Positions 12,835-25,409 are shown, counted from the first letter of the stretch. The stretch: 64,000 bases of DNA from Flaccisagitta enflata (GCA_965153355.1 OZ231126.1:54994001-55058000), one strand, 5' to 3'. The notes: generated from the sequence alone by a model not told the origin. Translations and numbers: made by a program.

Positions 12835-14632
12835 CAATATGGTATAGTATGGTTTCTTACGGGCAAATATCCGTTAAGTAACCGTCTCCAATCTTTTGCT
12901 TACTAATCCTAAAAAAGGTGTAGATAAAGAATATCAACTTCATTTTCCTCGATTGCGAGCCGAAAAAATTAGACACACTTTTTTTCTGCCAAAAAGAGTA
13001 GTTTTTTGCTTAAAAAGGCATAATTTTTTTACTATTAAGAAAGGATATGGCCTTCTTAAGATAGAATATCATCTCTACTGAACATTTGTGAGGAATTTCA
13101 TGAAAATCTGTTGACGTCAACACGCTTAAAATATATTATAAAGCTTAGTAATTTAAAGAAATAAACCTTGATAAAAAAAAATCACCAAAAGACATCCAAG
13201 AAATGTTAGATCTTCTTTCATGGTCATATGATGAATATTGGCTAAATGATAACCCAAAAAACAATTTACAGCAATATGCAAATTAGCTTTTAGGCGGAAA
13301 TCGCTAAAATCTGACTTACAAGGCTCTATATGTTTGGAATAGGTTGCTCTTCGAAAAACCATCATGATTTCCATAGAAAAGCGACTTTAGTGAGAAATTA
13401 GCAATTTTTGCCTAAAAGCTCAACTGCATATTGTGGTAAATTACTTTTTTTGGTTATTATTCAGCCAATATTCATGATATAAGCATTAAAATTTGGTAGG
13501 GAGATATATTTTGGTAAGATCTAACATTTCTCATTGTCTTTTCACAATTTTTTTTGGTTTTTTCTAATTTCTATGTTTTATAATGCACTTTAAGCATCTT
13601 AAAGTCAATGGACTTTCACAATATTCCTAACAAATGTTCAGTGGATGATATTCTATTTTAAATAGTCGCAAAAGCTTAAGATGGTCAGCGGTACCCGTTG
13701 CCCCTTTGTGAGTATATGTAGATGTGTGATGGTGAGAGGGGCAGCGGCCCCAAAAGGGCCGATGACCTATGCTTAGTGATTTTTGATGATCTAGGGTTGA
13801 AAGTGAGCAGCAATAATAGGATTTTAGCCCCGAGGTTGGGATTTGGGATTTGAGCCTCAAGGCTGGGATTTGAGCCTCAAGGCTGGGATTTGAGCCTCAA
13901 GGCTGAGATTTGAGCCTCAAAGCTGGGATTTCGGCCTTGAAGCTAGGATTTGAGCCTTGAGGCTGAGATTTGAGCTTCATGCCTTTGAGCTTCATGGCAT
14001 GTTTGGGATATAAACCTCGAGGCTGGGATCTGAGCCTCGAGGCTGGGATATGAGTCTCTAGGCTGAGATTTGAGCTTCTAGGCTAAGATTTGAGCCTCAA
14101 GGTTGGGATGAGAGCCTCCAGGTTTGGATTTGAGCCTTGAGGTTGGGATTTAAGCCTTGAGGTAGGGATTTGAGCTGCAAGGCTAGGATTTGGGCCTTGA
14201 GACTAGGATTTGGGTCTTGAGGCTAGAATTTGGGCCTTGAGACTAGGATTTGGGCCAATGTGTTAGGATATGAGCCTCAAGGCTAGAATATGAGCTTCGA
14301 AGGGGGTTAACGGAGAACGAGAAGGAGGAGGAGAAGAAGGAGAAGAAATTTCTCCTGTGTGAAAGCATAGGTCATCGACCCCTTTGGGGCCGCTGCTCAA
14401 AAAGGCACATTTTTTCTTCATAGTCAAACAATTATGCTCTTTCAGCAAAAAACAACTATTTTTGGCATGAAAAAGTGAATCTAATTTCATCGGCTTCAAT
14501 CGAGAAAAATGATGTTGATATTTTTAATCTACAAGTTTTTAGGACTAATGTGCAAAAACATTGGAAATGGTTATTTTTTTTTCAAACCCTGAAAATTGAG
14601 CGGATATTTGACCGTTTGACAATGTTGCCCTC
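12835..14632. repeat. Nested long inverted repeats
   Basis: Outer arms at about 12835-13046 and 14395-14632 are inverted copies (shared words CAAATATCCG, TTTTTTGCT, AATATCAAC). Inner arms at about 13047-13330 and 13385-13662 are another inverted pair (shared AATGTTAGATCTT, GAATATTGGCT, GCTTTTAGGC). The left outer arm overlaps the last codons of CD225 gene 2. An HR2 element lies between the inner and outer right arms. Confidence 0.75.
13664..14404 (+). mobile_element. HR2 long-hairpin element, payload B
   Basis: Starts AGTCGCAAAAGC, then GGTCAGCGGTACCC, a GCCCC/GGGGC hairpin and GCAGCGGCCCC. The arms GATGACCTATGCTT and AAGCATAGGTCATC are inverted. Payload B (13815-14295) is about 20 degenerate units of 20-24 bp such as GAGCCTCAAGGCTGGGATTT. 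The right end is GGGGCCGCTGCTC plus A5. Confidence 0.85.
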
Positions 14633-14639
14633 GGGTGAT

Positions 14640-15580
14640 TTACTGAATTTTGGTTAAATAAGTAACAATCATCAGCGGCATTTATTTCAACTAATGCTTT
14701 TGGTAAGCATTTGATAAGCATTAGCGTTTTAGGTTAGACTCAGTGTAAGACGGAATAGAGTGAAGTGGAATAGACAACTAAAACCAGTTGTTTTCATAGC
14801 TATAAGAATCTCTTATAAATGCGATGAATTTGTTGAATTGTTTCATTCTTTTTATTTTTCATTCAAGTATTCTATATATTAACAATTTTATCCCACTGCA
14901 ATTCATCTTGCTATATTTTACAATTTTTGTCTTTACTGAAAATCAATGAATCAAAGTTTTTCTTATTTCATCTCTATTAAAGTTATCAAAAAACAATAAA
15001 ACAAGTACATGTACTAAATATGATACTACCTGATAAATGAACTTTTACCAAAAGCTTAAACAAAAAAAAAATGCTTTTCTCTTCTTCCACTTAAGCAACT
15101 TCATTGGATACCCTCATAGGAAGTGAAAAACATTCAAAAATGCATATTTTTTTTTGCATTTTCTTCTTATTGACTTTCCTTCTTGAATAGATATTTATAA
15201 GATAAAAAGTTATAAAAAGACAATAAAATAGTACCTCAGTGTCTTTTTTACAACAATCTTCATTATTTTTCCTCACATATTTCTTAATTTCTACTGATTG
15301 CTGAAGACTATCTTGATGTTCATGATAGAACCATTAGCTATACAAATCATAAGTATCATTGAAATTCTTTTTTTTGCAGTACATATTTGTCAATAAATAA
15401 TCTTTCTATTCCGAACATTTACAATCTGTTTCATTTTTCATGTGTTAAATGGGAATGCTTGATCAGAAATTATGATTTCTCAAAGACAGCTAATATAAAG
15501 AGGTTTCTATAATTATCATTAAAGATCATTGGGATACAATTTCCTTCAAATTGTTTGTGCATCTGTGATTATGCAGTTGC
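14640..15580. other. AT-rich stretch without a recognised gene
   Basis: Only short frames are present, and no repeat with defined ends was recognised. Confidence 0.4.
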
Positions 15581-15585
15581 AGGGA

Positions 15586-15989
15586 CACTATGGATCTTAG
15601 GAACCGCCAGGACGTTTTTTGGATCACTCCAAGTTTCTCTTCAGTTTGGCACAGTCCACTTGTCCACGAATCAAGACCAAACCATCAAAAAATATTTCAT
15701 CTGGCACTTTTTGAAAAAAATCGCTTTTTGTAAAAAATGTGTTGTGTATATGCAACTTACGTTGCATATGCAACACATGTACGTTGCATATGCAACACAT
15801 GTACATTGAATACGCAACGTACATGTGTTGCATACGCAAGGTACATGTGTTGCATGTTTTTCAAAAAGTGCCAGATGAAATATTTTTTGATGGTTGGGTC
15901 TTGATTCGTAGACAAGTGGACTGTGCCAAACTGAAGAAAAACTTTGAGTGATCCAAAAAACGTCCTGGCGGTTCCTAAGATCCATAGTG
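15586..15989. mobile_element. 404-bp near-perfect foldback element
   Basis: Arms of about 135 bp (15586-15720 and 15857-15989) start CACTATGGATCTTAGGAACC and are nearly identical in inverted orientation. The loop, about 15745-15860, consists of 22-bp units containing GTTGCATATGCAAC, each itself palindromic. Flanks AGGGA and AGGGG may be a degenerate target duplication. Confidence 0.8.
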
Positions 15990-16196
15990 AGGGGGAATAG
16001 TTTGAAATCACCCAATTTGTGCTTTGTCCGGGAATGTTTCATAGCCTTGTTGGTCGATAAATGTTTTTATGCTGCTGCAAGCTGTTGTGCCTTTTGTTTT
16101 TACACTTACCACTGAACAGCGGCTTCTTTTGGCGATGACCAGCAAATACAGAACTTCAAAACAAAAAATTGAACCGTTTTCGAAATTCCTATTTTT

Positions 16197-16264
16197 AGTT
16201 GCGGACACGCAAGTCTATAAGGGGCTTTGTCCGTCGGTCTGTCTGTCCGTCGGTCCGTGTCCGT

Positions 16265-16352
<88 letters not shown>

Positions 16353-16478
16353 TGGGGCTTGGGGCTGTAGGTGCACTATTATAGATTTGACCTAGGTGTG
16401 GGGGTGGAGGTGGGTTAGAGCTGGGGGTGGGATGTCCCTGCCCACACGTCGCAACAATATTGTGACCTTGTGTCACTT
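16197..16478 (-). mobile_element. HR1 copy enclosing a (GT)n array
   Basis: Left end AGTTGCGGACACGCAAG with CCGTCGGTC run; a (GT)n array at about 16265-16348; then CCCTGCCCACACGTCGCAAC and a different outer end, ATATTGTGACCTTGTGTCAC, shared with the copy at 28875-29073. Confidence 0.7.
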
Positions 16479-16733
16479 ATTTTGGAAATTTCTTTAGCCC
16501 AATGGGTTTCTTGAAACAATGTGTGAATTATGTGATGCATCATGAACAATTTTGAGTCTTATTCAACCATCATTACGTAAAAGAAATTGCATCTGAAGTT
16601 GCGTTTATAATGGATGCTTTTCAAGGATAAATTTTTTTGCAGTTCTTACCATCCTCCTTTTCTGATGTTGAGGGGCTGAGTCTAATACATTTATATATTT
16701 CATATTTTAGGAATCTTTCATGCTCTGGTTTTT

Positions 16734-16910
16734 AGTCGCGTGCTTCGCCACTCTACACCCCACTTAGTCCATCCATCCCCTTTTCACTTCTTTCACTTTT
16801 TCTGCATTTACAGGCGGTTTTTGCATTACAGCTCCTGTCCAAATGTATTAGTTGTCATTTGCTCCTACCCACCTGCACGCGACTTGGGTAGCTGTGTATT
16901 CGGCCTTGTT
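16734..16910 (-). mobile_element. HR1 hairpin retroposon, GTCGCGTGC variant
   Basis: Plus-strand left end AGTCGCGTGCTTCGCCACT; right arm GCACGCGACT; then TAGCTGTGTATTCGGCC and TTGTT. The GTCCGTCC run is replaced by CCATCCATCC. Confidence 0.8.
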
Positions 16911-17456
16911 TTTAGTAAGGCCTAAGGCCTTAAAGGGCTAATTAAAGTTCTGCACGTCTGTAAGGGCAGATTTGAGGCAAATTCCTTTACTCACCATCAA
17001 TTGGTTAAACTAGTACTGACTTTACTGGTGGAGAGGCGTGGGAGGGGGGGTAAGGGATGAATCAGTTTTTATTTCTGTTTATCTCAGTATCTTAATAGTT
17101 TCATATCATTGTATCTCAATATCTTTATATCCTAATAATTTGTATCTTAATATCTTACATCTAAAGCGGACGCATCTATTGGACATCTCTTGGCCTTAGA
17201 GACTTATGAAACAATGTTTTTTTTTAAAAAAAGGACATTGTATAGTACAAATGTGACAGACCAAAAACACAATGTTGACATTAACCTAACAGCTCCCGTT
17301 TCAATTTCACCTCCCACTCCCCAAATTATCCCATTCTTCTGCTTCTTTTCATTTTCCATCTGTTACTCTGCCATGCCTCTTCCACTCCACGCTCCTGTCT
17401 CTCCTTTCCACTTTCATTTTTCGTCTTCTCTCTCTTCGCTTTTCACAAAGCATTCC
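16911..17456. other. Non-coding stretch
   Basis: Contains TATCTTAATATC-like degenerate repeats at about 17080-17160 and a C/T-rich segment at 17285-17450. No gene was recognised. Confidence 0.4.
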
Positions 17457-17961
17457 TTTTTGGGCAGCGGCCCCGATGGGGGCAAAGTCCTGTAGAACAC
17501 AGGGGGACTTTTGTCCGTCCGTTTGTCTATCCGTCTGTTCGTCCGTCCCCCCCTAGGCCCTCTCGAGCCTGAAATCTGCCCTCTCAGGCCTGAGATATAC
17601 CCTCTCAGGCTTGAAATCTGCCCTCTCAGGCCTTGAATCTGCCCTCTCAGGCTTGATATCTGCCCTCCCAGGCCTGAAATCTGTCCTTTCAGGCCATATA
17701 TCTGCCCTAACAGATTCAAGGCCTGAGAGGGCAGATTTCAGGCCTGAGAGAGTAGATTTCAGGCCTGAGAGGGCAGATTTCAGGCCTGAGAAGGCCTAAA
17801 GGGGGATGGACGGACGGATGGATGGACAGACGAACAAAAGTCCCTTTGTGTTCTACAGGACTTCGTTCCCTTCGGGGCCCCTGCCCTGCTTCCTCTCACT
17901 CCAACTCACAATCATGCAAAGCAGGGCAACGGGTATCGCTGACCACATATTGCCCTTGGGC
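17457..17961 (-). mobile_element. HR2 long-hairpin element, payload C
   Basis: Left TTTTTGGGCAGCGGCCCC and right GGGGCCCCTGCCCTGCTT are inverted; inner arms CCTGTAGAACACAGGG and TGTGTTCTACAGGAC follow. Payload C at 17565-17800 is 21-bp units such as CTCTCAGGCCTGAAATCTGC, the first seven in one orientation and the last three inverted. The far end is AGCAGGGCAACGGGTATCG then GCTGACCACATATTGCCC. Confidence 0.85.
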
Positions 17962-18430
17962 GACCTGTTCTTTGCCCCCCCCCCCCCTCTGCACCAGTTT
18001 TCCTCCGTTTTCCCATTAGTGGTTAATCTCATTAGACTAATGAAGTAAATTCTTTCCCTTTTCCCTTTTTCTTCGGCTGTGAAATCGTTTCTTAATCACT
18101 TTTCAGACGCCACCAAGGCAGAAAAAAAAGGGACTCCAGCTAATGTCTTTTTTTTTTTTTTGTGGTTGAACAACTCTTTGCAGGTGTTGTTTGATATCAT
18201 GGATTTTTTTTTACGAGGAACGATGCATTTAAAATGTAAGAGAAGGCTGTCGCATCAGGGCAAGCACGTGCGAAGATGCCAACCACGATTTAGACAGTTT
18301 TGCTGAGGGTGGATCAAGGAGGAAGTTAGGGGAGAGAGAAAACAAGGCCGGATGCACTGTGCTATATGTTGCGCCAGGCGGTTTTACTTAAGCATTACCG
18401 ACAGACTAACCGAGTGGAGAGGACTCAAAT
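17962..18430. other. Non-coding stretch with an HR1 relic
   Basis: AACAAGGCCGGATGCACTG at about 18342 resembles the start of HR1 on the plus strand, but the rest is degenerate. No gene was recognised. Confidence 0.4.
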
Positions 18431-18435
18431 AATGG

Positions 18436-19316
<881 letters not shown>

Positions 19317-19330
19317 TTTCTTTCTCATTT

Positions 19331-19538
19331 TTAGTCGCGTGCTACGCGACTCTACAACCCGCTTTGTCGGTCCGTCCGTCGGTCCGTCGGTCCGTTGGTC
19401 CGTCGGTCCGTCACACTTTACTTTTTTTTGGTTTTTGCGGTTTTTGGCCTCACTGCTCCTGCCCAAATGATGGAGTGACCTCAATTATGGCCCCTGCCCA
19501 CCCGCACGCGACTGGGGTAGCCGTGTATCCGGCCTTGT
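19331..19538 (-). mobile_element. HR1 retroposon with a 14-bp target duplication
   Basis: Plus-strand left end AGTCGCGTGCTACGCGACT, right arm GCACGCGACT, hairpin GCCGTGTATCCGGC and TTGTT. Direct repeats TTTCTTTCTCATTT lie at 19317-19330 and 19539-19552. The host array is TTTC-rich, but the CTCATTT part of the duplication is not array sequence. Confidence 0.85.
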
Positions 19539-19740
19539 TTTCTTTCTCATTTGTTTGTTTCTTTCTTTTTCTCCGCCCGGATCTTTGAATATTCATTTCT
19601 TTTTAGTTTCTTGCTTTCTTTGTTGGTTTGTTTTTTTCGTGGTTTCTTTCTTTTGTTGTTTCTTTTTTTCCTTTTTTTCTTTTTTGTTGTCTTCTTTCTT
19701 TCTTTGTTTCTTTGTTTCCCACATTTTGGGTTTCTGATTT

Positions 19741-19812
19741 CGTTTGTTTGTTTGTTTGTTTGTTTGTTTGTTTGTTTGTTTGTTTGTTTGTTTGTTTGTT
19801 TCTTTCTTTCTT
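19741..19812. repeat. (TTTG)n microsatellite
   Basis: About 15 TTTG units followed by TTTC units. Confidence 0.95.
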
Positions 19813-21262
19813 TCAGTTTAGCTCTGCCATTTCACTCTCGGACAGATACTTTTCTTTTAAAAAAAGATTGTTTGCAGAATGCAACTCATTTCTTGTTCTA
19901 CTCGCGTCGTTAACATAAGACGGCTTGCATGTGAGGGGTCACTGACTCACTGAAGATAACAAATCAAAATTCTGTTTGAACAAAACTAACAAAACTTTTT
20001 TGTAGTAGCACTTTAACCATGTCCTTTGAGAAAATCTGAATGCAAAATTGTAATTTATTATTGAATTATATAAAAATCAATGTAATAATTAATGATTTTT
20101 ATTTTTCAACTTTTAGACATAGGGTCGGAGAAAATCACATTTTTGCATAGAAAATGAGAAATTGAAGAAATAAGAAACATAGCCGTCTTCCAAAATCAAT
20201 AGCGGAGAAGGCTATGTTCTTCAAAATGCAAATATTTTCATTTTGTAGCCGTAATATGATTTCCTCAACAAAAAATGTTTTTTTCTATGAATCTCAATCA
20301 ACCTCAGTTTTTGAATAAATCATATCATTTTGACCACAATAAATGTACTAACGTCCATTTTCTGAGCCAGGTGATACTATTCCATGTTGGGTCACGTTAG
20401 GGATTTCAATCCGTATCTTTTGTTTTAAAGTGTTTTTACGCAGGTAGTGTTTTAGGGTTAGGGGTAGGGTTAGGGTTAGAGATGGGGTGGGTTTTAGGGT
20501 TAGGGATAGGGTTGGGTTATAGATAGATTATGGGCAAGGTGTGGACTTGGTTTTTGTATGTTTTACCTCGAGTGCGCTTGAATTGAAGATTTGCCCTTGG
20601 GGGGAAAAAACAAGTGCACCGGATTGAATTCCCTAAGATTACCTAGGTGTTGCCCCGCCTATTTAACACAATCCGGGAACTTGCATCAAAATGTTCGATT
20701 TTCATTGATTATGTCATGAAATGTATATTTTCTTTGTAACCCATCGTGGTAACTGATACATTAAAATTCTGTCGCTATGCGTCGAAACCGACCCATGAGA
20801 GTGCTTACTCTAGCTCTTGGGTATGTAAACGGCAGGTCCCAACAAAAATAAGAAATGAAAGCCCGGATATTATGCAAGAAAAATAATCCAAGAGCCAATG
20901 TCATCAAGAAAGTTGTGACACAAAATTCACTAATTAGGCATTTTTCTCCTCCATTTTATGATGTTATTGACCCACACACAGAGCTGAAAGTCTGTTTTAC
21001 CATCAGAACTACCCCACATTAATCAAGAGTTAGATGTTTTTTGCGTCTAAATCCCCCTCAAAACCATGGTGAACCCAAGCTCTTTTTCATAAAAAGTTAG
21101 CCGTCATAGGGAAAGAGTTGAAAAAGTAACAAATAACAACTGACGTAAATCATGCTACATCGTAAAAAGTGGTAAACAGAAAAATGACATTCAAAGAAAA
21201 ACATTAGCTTTTTATCGACAGACAAAAAAAGAGAAAAAACTAAAAGTAAACAAGTCATCCAA
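19813..21262. other. Non-coding stretch without recognised genes
   Basis: AT-rich with short frames only. A G-rich telomere-like run at 20451-20520 is listed separately. Confidence 0.4.
20451..20520 (+). repeat. Degenerate TTAGGG-like run
   Basis: Contains several exact TTAGGG hexamers mixed with GGGTAGGG, GATGGGG and GATAGGG variants over about 70 bp. It could be an interstitial telomeric relic. Confidence 0.6.
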
Positions 21263-22722
21263 GGATCGCACATGGTCAGCGGTACCAGATGCCCTGCTTG
21301 GAGTGATCAGCTGAAGAAGTTGAGTGGGAGCAGGGCAGCGGCCCTAAAGGGCTGATGTCCTGTTAGACACAGGGGTGAATTTCCAAATGTCCTACGAGGG
21401 CATATTTCAGGTCTTCAGGGCAATTTTCCATGATAACTATGGCAAAAAAAAAAACCGAACAAACTTTGAGAGAGCGAAAACTTATGAACATGTTGACCAA
21501 TTTGCATAAAATTTACAGTGATTGATAATCATGATTTGAACTATGTCTGGTTCAAATTTTGTCAAAATCCGTTAAATACTTTAGCCGTTATCACGTTTTT
21601 ACTGAAGTCACCTCTTTTTTTGACTGCCAGAGATGACATTTATCTTAAAGCAAAATAATTCCATTTTTAGTAAAATTGGCATTGTGCAAAAAGTTTTGGG
21701 AGTTTTGTTATGATTTTTGAACTGTAGTCTGATGGTGCTATTTACTAATACTAGGCAAAATTCGCTTCTACTCAGATAAAGTCTAATGGGGTAGATATTG
21801 GTTGATTATTAGCTTGCTCAGAATAAGAAATATTCAGCCACCTGTAAAAATGTTCTTGCAATTTTGGGGATTAAAAATGCTTCAATCCTTACCAAAATTT
21901 TACTGGAGATGAACCATATGTACAACTGTTACCAGTTAAAAAATTATGATAATTGGTGAAAAACTATGGCCTCAGCATTGATTTATATTTCAGATTTCAT
22001 CTTCATTAACTTCATTCTTAAAACCATAAAAAAAAGTTTAGGAAAATTTGCTGTTTCTGCTAAAATAATCGGAGTTTTGTAATGAAATTTTTACCACAGC
22101 CTGCTAACAATGTGGTCTACTTCCACATCAAATTTCATCAAAATCGGACTAGATTTAGTACGGTTTTTCAAAGTTTGTTCATTCATTCTTTGTAAATTCC
22201 TCTGTGTGCACATTGAATTTCTGATCATCTGACAAGCACTTTTTAAAAATCTATAATTCTCAAACTATTTAGAGCAGGTCATTGATTTTTTCAGTGATGC
22301 TTAAGGATACTTTAAAGTAACTTCAGTAAAAATTTCAGCACACTGGGTGAATTTACAAAGGATTTATGAGCAAAAGAAGTAACTGTTCGGTTTTTTTTTT
22401 TGCCATAGTTATTCAATGGGTGCTACATATTTTTTCCATTTTTCATCCGTTTTTCATCTTATTCAATGGGAATGTCACATGTTTTTCAATTTTTGGTCAA
22501 TTTTCGATTTTATCCAATCGAAATTTCACATTTTTTATTATACTGTCAAATTCCCATGTTATTCAATAGGAAATTTGCATTTTTTTACATCTTTATAAAT
22601 TTTCTATGTCATTCAATGGAAAGTTTGCATTTTTTCAATTTTCCATGTTAATCAATGGGAATATGAGGCTTGAGAACCTTTGGGGGGGGGGACGGACGGA
22701 CAGACATATGGAAATTCACCGC
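21263..22722 (+). mobile_element. HR2 element with payload A, interrupted
   Basis: Left part has GGTCAGCGGTACCAG, GCCCTGCTT, AGCAGGGCAGCGGCCC and GGGGTGAATTTCC. Payload A units (TTATTCAATGGGAA type) run about 22411-22660. A right inner arm GGACGGACAGACATATGG followed by AAATTCACC ends near 22722; the outer right arm is missing. A 974-bp insertion splits it. Confidence 0.65.
21436..22409. mobile_element. 974-bp TA-flanked element
   Basis: Inverted ends ACTATGGCAAAAAAAAAAAC and (right, reverse complement) the same, followed by CGAAC. TA flanks both ends (21434-21435, 22410-22411). Removing it restores a payload A unit of the host HR2 element. No transposase frame is seen inside. Confidence 0.8.
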
Positions 22723-22804
22723 TTTGAGCTCTGTGAGCATACCATATCAGGACAAAAATATCAATAATGGCAGCTAATCGCCGTAGGAAAAAAGTCGTAA
22801 ATGC

Positions 22805-22806
<2 letters not shown>

Positions 22807-22881
<75 letters not shown>
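22807..22881. repeat. (GA)n microsatellite
   Basis: About 37 GA units with an ACAGAGAGAAAGAGG tail. Confidence 0.97.
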
Positions 22882-22885
<4 letters not shown>

Positions 22886-23886
22886 GAGAGAAAGAGGTTT
22901 ATAAAAAAATTTGAGCAAGCTGGATAAAAAGCTAGCGTCATAAAAGTCAAGAGTCAATATGCGTAACATTTTGACTTATCTTTTACATATGTTACAGAAA
23001 GCCCAAAATAAGGATCAATGAAAAATATTGATCTTTGGGAAAATTGCGAAAAATGCAGAAAAATAAGAAAAGATTAAAAAAATCATAGCTTCAAAATTAT
23101 AGATCGCACAGAATTCTGCTTTGTGTCATCTGAAAGAGGAGAATTAGCTCTTTCTTAGCTATTAATTTCATGCGTAGTCCCATTTGGCCCCCTACAAGCA
23201 GCAACTTTCCAAAACGCCTCATGAATAAAAGGGCAAACAACTTTTTTTTGCAGAACTCAAAAAGTCTTCGAATCTTCGAATCTTCGAATCTCAACTTTTT
23301 TCCAAATAAGCCGGTACCTAGGGATTATAGCTTTCGTTTAAGAATATCATTTAGATGTAGATTTAGATTAGGTGTAGATTACATCTTTATAGGGTTTTGC
23401 CTGCATGCTGATTCATCAAAGGACATTTTTTTGCTCAGGAAGTCAGTAGGTTCAACATTTTGAAGTTGCGGAATGACCAAATCTTTTTCATCTTGGATTG
23501 GAAATTTGCGGGTTTTTTTTATAGGTCCTTCTAATCTGGGGGCAGTGTTACCTTATTATACACAAGTTGTATTCAATCCACCCTGAAGCGGTCCCAAAAA
23601 AATTGTGTTCTCCCTTACATTCTAAGTATAATTTTTGATGGCTCAAATAACCATTTTTTGCCACATTTGATTTTGAGCAAAGTAGTTAAGAAAATGAGGC
23701 TTTGGATGAGCTAGGGCGCAGGTAAAATCATATATTTTCTTGCTTAGAATAAGCAATTGTACAGGTTTATGCCTTTGTTACAGGTAAAAAGTGCCAGTGT
23801 GATTTTTCTTGTCCTAAGGTAATGTGCTCTTAGAACATAGTGCGCTGCCCAAAAAGCAAAATAGGCAAGATTGAAGAAGTGAAATG
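22882..23886. other. Non-coding stretch; diverged repeat shared with 38.1 kb
   Basis: The part at about 22985-23170 resembles 38135-38280 (GATCAATG, ATTGATCTTTG, AAAAAATCATAGC). A GGAATTGAGATT-like TCGAATCTTCGAATC run is at 23266-23290. No gene was recognised. Confidence 0.45.
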
Positions 23887-24367
23887 GGAAATAGTCGCAA
23901 AAGCGTTAGATGGTCAGCGGTACCCATGCCCTGCTTAAGTAGGTTGTGGTTGAAGTTGAGGGTGGGAGCAGGGCGGTGGCCCCATAAGGGTAAATGACCT
24001 ACGCTTTCACATATATGGGGGATTTACTCCTTTTTCTTCTTCTCCTCCGCATCCCCCCGCTTCCCCCAGTCTCCAGGCCCATATCTTAGCCTTGATGCCC
24101 ATATCCCAGCCACAAGGCCCAAATCTTGGTCTTGAGGCCCAAATCCTTTGAGGCTGGAATTTGGGCCTTGGGGTTGGGATTCAGGCCTTGAGGTTAGGAC
24201 TTGGGCCTCAAGACTGGGATTTGGGCCTCGAGGCTGGGATATGAGCCTCGAGGCTAAGATATGGGCCTGGAGGCTGGAGGAGGGGGAGTACAAAGAAGAA
24301 GGAGGAAAAAATTCCCCATATGTGTGAAAGCATAGGTCATCGACCCCGTCGGAGCCGCTGCCCAAAA

Positions 24368-24369
<2 letters not shown>
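23887..24369 (+). mobile_element. HR2 long-hairpin element, payload B
   Basis: Starts GAAATAGTCGCAAAAGCG and GGTCAGCGGTACCC, then GCCCTGCTT/GAGCAGGGC. Arms AATGACCTACGCTTTCACA and TGTGTGAAAGCATAGGTCA are inverted. Payload B at about 24075-24275. Right end GCCGCTGCCC plus A5, immediately followed by (GA)n. Confidence 0.85.

Positions 24370-24449
<80 letters not shown>
24370..24449. repeat. (GA)n microsatellite
   Basis: About 40 GA units directly after the A-run of an HR2 element. Confidence 0.97.
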
Positions 24450-24454
<5 letters not shown>

Positions 24455-24629
24455 CAGGCCCAATCGGGCAACGATTTCACTGCGTGCGTTAACTTTGGCG
24501 CTGGACAGATGTACGGACAAACAACCCACAACAGCTGTGGTGTCTCTGAATGCGCCTTAAAATGCTTTAGAACAATCCCAGTGTTAAAAATCACTGATTT
24601 TTCGATGCTTTTGGAAAAAGCATGACGGA

Positions 24630-24936
24630 TAGGGTGGTCATGGATAAGGGTCAAATTTCAAAAAGTGATATACTCTAGTTTATTGCATAAATGTGCCAAA
24701 TTAGAAGTTTTTCCTACAACGAGAGGTCTGAGTTTGAAGATTAAACCATGTCGGCAAAACTATAGGGTTTCTATGGCAATGAAAAAATCCCCATAGTAAG
24801 CCTATGGTTTTGCTGACAAGGTTTCTTGTTTGATTTCACACCCCGGCTTGTGAGAAATCCTTCTTTTATTAGATATTTGTGCAAAGGGCCCAAGTATATC
24901 AACATATAAAATTTGACCAAATTCCGAACCACCCTA
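24630..24936. mobile_element. 307-bp hAT-like MITE
   Basis: Inverted ends TAGGGTGGT, with the 8-bp direct duplication ATGACGGA at 24622-24629 and 24937-24944. Central palindrome around CGGCAAAACTATAGG and CTATGGTTTTGCTG. A second, larger copy is at 37132-38620. Confidence 0.9.
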
Positions 24937-24950
24937 ATGACGGACATATC

Positions 24951-25215
24951 ATACATACATACATACAATCCCATACATACATACATACATACATACATAC
25001 ATACATACATACATACATACATACATACATACATACATACATACACACATACATACGTACATCGATACATGCATCGATACATACATAGATACATACATGC
25101 ACACACACATACATACATACATACATACATACACACATACATACATACATACATACATACATACATACATACTTACGGACCGACGGACGGACAAACAGAC
25201 CCTCTTACAGATATG
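24951..25215. repeat. (ATAC)n array ending in an HR1-like tail
   Basis: Two ATAC blocks (about 24951-25045 and 25109-25151) with CATCGATAC and CACACAC interruptions. It passes into GGACCGACGGACGGAC and CTCTTACAG, the HR1 3' region, with an unusual end GCTCCTGGTAGGCAC. Confidence 0.8.
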
Positions 25216-25409
25216 CTCCTGGTAGGCACATTTAAAAAAGACAAGCACTTATGCATTTATCTTAGAGAAGAAAAAACGGCCGGAGAAACTGTCGATGGTG
25301 GAGATAACAGAGGGAAGGATTGGGAAGGTACGTGCCTCGGAATTATGGAATGGGAAGAATCTAAAAGCATCAAGGGACGTGCTGCCGCAAAGGGGATGAA
25401 AAAGAAATC

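Larger units (their letters stand above)
9736..12881 (+). pseudogene. CD225/dispanin-family gene 2, exon 1 interrupted by a MITE
   Basis: Tandem paralogue of the gene at 7612. Exon 1 begins at ATG 9736 or 9748, is cut at 9813 by a 315-bp insertion, and resumes at 10131, ending at 10262 before a GTAAGT donor. Exon 2 is 12714-12881 after a CATGGCAG acceptor; it starts with the same EESGRKSG motif and encodes a second hydrophobic segment and a shorter tail than gene 1. The exon and intron boundaries match gene 1 exactly. The reading frame runs into the insertion and stops at 9894, so the gene as drawn is broken unless the insertion is spliced out or a downstream start is used. The intron is 2.45 kb against 373 bp in gene 1 and is filled with repeats. 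Both exons keep family residues, so disruption may be recent or polymorphic. Confidence 0.7.
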
